The position numbers were made by a program, and so were the translations under genes. The notes below the pieces were generated by a model, which was given only the letters and a program-made list of their open reading frames with translations, was not told the origin of the DNA and did not search any database. From NCBI GenBank assembly GCA_024256265.1, contig JACGUK010000005.1, positions 1-64,000 of the forward strand: a stretch of 64,000 bases of DNA, in the 5' to 3' direction. Position 1 is the first letter of the stretch. Every line of letters begins with the position of its first letter. Source of the DNA: an archaeon. Lineage in GTDB: Archaea; Thermoproteota; Nitrososphaeria; Nitrososphaerales; JACAEJ01. Of this stretch, positions 62,400-64,000 are shown piece after piece.

Positions 62400-63481
62400 T
62401 TCTAAATCCTGCCGTATTAAAGATAGAGCTATTATGCCTTGGTGCTCATGCTGCCGAGGATATTGATAGAGGTCGTAAAGGAGGAGCTGGACCAGCAGGA
62501 GGACAATATTTTGTGCTTCCTGGTAATGTAGTCGTTAATGTCCCACTTCAAGGCAGGTTTGTGGAGAACTCCCCCTTTACTATATTGAAGGGTGATAAAG
62601 GATATAGCCTCTACAAGAATCAGAAGTTCCTAGCTAAGGTAGAGATTGTCCCAAGACCAAAATTCTATGAAAAATTCACTTCTGATGGTACACCTATGTG
62701 GAAGATCGCTCTTCTCCATGGAAGGGATTGCTTGGCATCTACAGTCTCTCAAAGATGTGTCTATTGGAGGGAGAATAGACAGTGCCTTTTTTGCGGGATC
62801 GAACTTTCACTTAAGTATGGGACTACAACAGAGTTCAAGACACCCCAACAGCTGAGTGAAGTTGCTTCAGAGGCAGTTAAAGAAGGCGTTGTAAAGCATG
62901 TAACTTTGACAACAGGAACTGTGCCAAGCCCTGATAAGGGAGCTGTAATACTAGCGGAGGCAACACTTGGGATTAAGAAAGATACAAGCTTACATGTCCA
63001 TGTCCAGCTTGAACCTCCGACTGATTTGAAATATATAGAGTTACTACATAAAGCTGAAGCGGACACTATAGGCATCCACATAGAATCGTTTGATCCTGAA
63101 GTCAGATCAAGAGTATGCCCAGCTAAGCCCGCGATGGACAGTTTTGTTTCAGCATGGGAGATTGCTGTGGACCTATTTGGAGCTGGTCAAGTAAGTTCTA
63201 TGATTATTGCAGGATTGGGCGAGAGTGATGAAAGTATCATTCAAGGGGCTGAAATTTTGGCTCGCATGGGCGTAGTACCATTACTTGTACCTCTCCGCCC
63301 CATCATAGGGACGCCACTTGAGGATGTAAGGCCACCATCACCTGAGAGGATGATTAGCCTCTATATGAAGCTTGGCGAAATACTTAGAACTTTTGGAGAG
63401 AATATCCTCGAAAACAAAGCTGGTTGCGTAAGGTGTGGAGGATGCTCTGCCTTAGGTGATGTTCTAATCTTTGGGGTCTAA
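62396..63481 (+). CDS. Radical SAM protein resembling the MSMEG_0568 family
   Basis: This 361-residue protein starts ATG overlapping the mmp11 stop. The Fe-S cysteines lie in CVYWRENRQCLFC (about 122-134), spaced Cx8Cx2C instead of the usual Cx3Cx2C. Further features: HGRDCLAS, VKHVTLTTGTVPSPDKGAVI, GLGESDESIIQGAEILARMG, and a C-terminal Cys group CVRCGGCSAL that could hold an auxiliary cluster. From memory, the order and wording match the MSMEG_0568 (TIGR04043) family known from nitrilase-associated clusters. Here it is coupled to mmp11 and followed by mtxX, so a role in methanogenic cofactor or enzyme modification is inferred. Confidence 0.75.
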   Translation: MILNPAVLKIELLCLGAHAAEDIDRGRKGGAGPAGGQYFVLPGNVVVNVPLQGRFVENSPFTILKGDKGYSLYKNQKFLAKVEIVPRPKFYEKFTSDGTPMWKIALLHGRDCLASTVSQRCVYWRENRQCLFCGIELSLKYGTTTEFKTPQQLSEVASEAVKEGVVKHVTLTTGTVPSPDKGAVILAEATLGIKKDTSLHVHVQLEPPTDLKYIELLHKAEADTIGIHIESFDPEVRSRVCPAKPAMDSFVSAWEIAVDLFGAGQVSSMIIAGLGESDESIIQGAEILARMGVVPLLVPLRPIIGTPLEDVRPPSPERMISLYMKLGEILRTFGENILENKAGCVRCGGCSALGDVLIFGV

Positions 63482-63603
63482 GGTTAGCACGCTAATGGCG
63501 GATCTTGACTTTCAATCATGGATCGTTTTTGTGTTCCAATCATTTAATAAAATAAGGTATTTATTAACATAAAATTATACTCAAAAGAGTAGATGAATCT
63601 AAA

Positions 63604-64000
63604 ATGTTAACCATGGAATACATAAAAAGCATAGCCAAAGAGAGAGCTGCAAAAGTAGCCATAGGGGTTGGTTGGGAAAGGGAAGATTGCATATCTAAAA
63701 CAGTTCTTTCTGCCATAAATGCACAGAAGCAAGGTCTTGCCAAAGTAATCTTAGTAGGGGATGAATCAAAAATTCGCAAATATTTGATCAACGATGGGGC
63801 AGAAGTCATTCATAGCGATAGACCTTGGTTTGAAATAGTGAAATTGATCAAAGAGAACTATGTAGACGCTGCAGTCAGGGGCTATCTTTCTGCAACAAAA
63901 GTAATAAATGAGGTTAAGAAGTCTTTCAATATTGTTCATCTACATAGAATAGCTCTCTTCTCAACTTACAAGGGAGAGTTATTCTTTTTCGCCCCAGTTG
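63604..64000 (+). CDS. mtxX: MtxX / methanogenesis marker protein 4 (5' part)
   Basis: The ATG at 63604 opens a frame that runs off the window (132 codons seen). It has IAKERAAKVAIGVGWERED, ILVGDESKIRKYLINDGAE and DAAVRGYLSATKVINEVKKS, with RIALFSTYKGELFFFAPV at the edge. This is the phosphotransacetylase-like fold of MtxX (Mmp4), found near methyltransferase genes in methanogens. A methyltransferase function has been proposed, but not firmly shown. Confidence 0.8.
   Translation, partial: MLTMEYIKSIAKERAAKVAIGVGWEREDCISKTVLSAINAQKQGLAKVILVGDESKIRKYLINDGAEVIHSDRPWFEIVKLIKENYVDAAVRGYLSATKVINEVKKSFNIVHLHRIALFSTYKGELFFFAPV

Overview
The window is a chromosomal segment of an AT-rich methanogenic archaeon. 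It carries an mcrBDGA operon for methyl-coenzyme M reductase, several methanogenesis-marker genes, archaeal GatDE, archaeal-type ApgM phosphoglycerate mutase and an archaeal Elp3. A 55-codon gene for ribosomal protein S30e (minus strand, 41968-42135) points to the TACK/Asgard side of the archaea rather than Euryarchaeota, because S30e is known from the former and absent from the latter. The best guess is a TACK methanogen (Methanomethylicia/Verstraetearchaeota, Bathyarchaeota or similar); the exact lineage cannot be settled from sequence reading alone.

Layout. 1-2.7 kb: PIN-domain gene end and an arsenic-type cluster (ArsR, corrinoid-binding-like protein, thioredoxin-like remnant, ACR3 pump). 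2.8-15.4 kb: housekeeping and small defence or toxin genes (ApgM, MNT nucleotidyltransferase with a HEPN remnant, orphan DNA methyltransferase, GatDE, CAAX protease, HicAB, Elp3, DUF2119). 15.5-30.1 kb: cell-surface block with a secreted membrane-anchored protein, four tandem right-handed beta-helix (NosD-like) paralogs of which one is broken by a 100-bp deletion, an NHL-like beta-propeller, and a 1087-residue acidic secreted protein that is the best S-layer candidate. A 13-bp palindrome (TAGAAATATTCTA type) lies 43-49 bp upstream of all four beta-helix genes and the S-layer candidate, which suggests one regulon. 30.1-42.1 kb: surface-glycan locus (GT2, GT4, two large GT-C-like membrane proteins, methyltransferase, CDP-paratose-2-epimerase-like enzyme, GalU-like enzyme). 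The last two enzymes sit between an intact S30e gene and a 128-bp copy of its 3' end.

42.3-44.0 kb: PyrK/PyrD. 44.1-51.3 kb: a 7.1-kb integrated element in a tRNA-Ser(UGA) gene. Its 63-bp att repeats lie inside the integrase reading frame. Integration has split the integrase into an N-terminal part at the left end and a C-terminal part at the right end, as in SSV-type integration of archaeal viruses and plasmids. Its cargo is almost entirely unrecognisable: small RHH, AbrB, zinc-ribbon and winged-helix proteins, a tape-measure-like coiled-coil protein, and three copies of a ~30-bp composite operator.

51.4-64 kb: methanogenesis region with HypA, an unrecognised Cys-rich protein, a divergent HdrE-like/HdrD-like pair, mcrBDGA, a DUF2098-like protein, Mmp2, Mmp11, a radical SAM protein resembling the MSMEG_0568 family, and the start of MtxX (Mmp4). 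Together these suggest methyl-coenzyme M reduction coupled to a membrane HdrDE-type heterodisulfide reductase, with assembly or modification factors encoded alongside.
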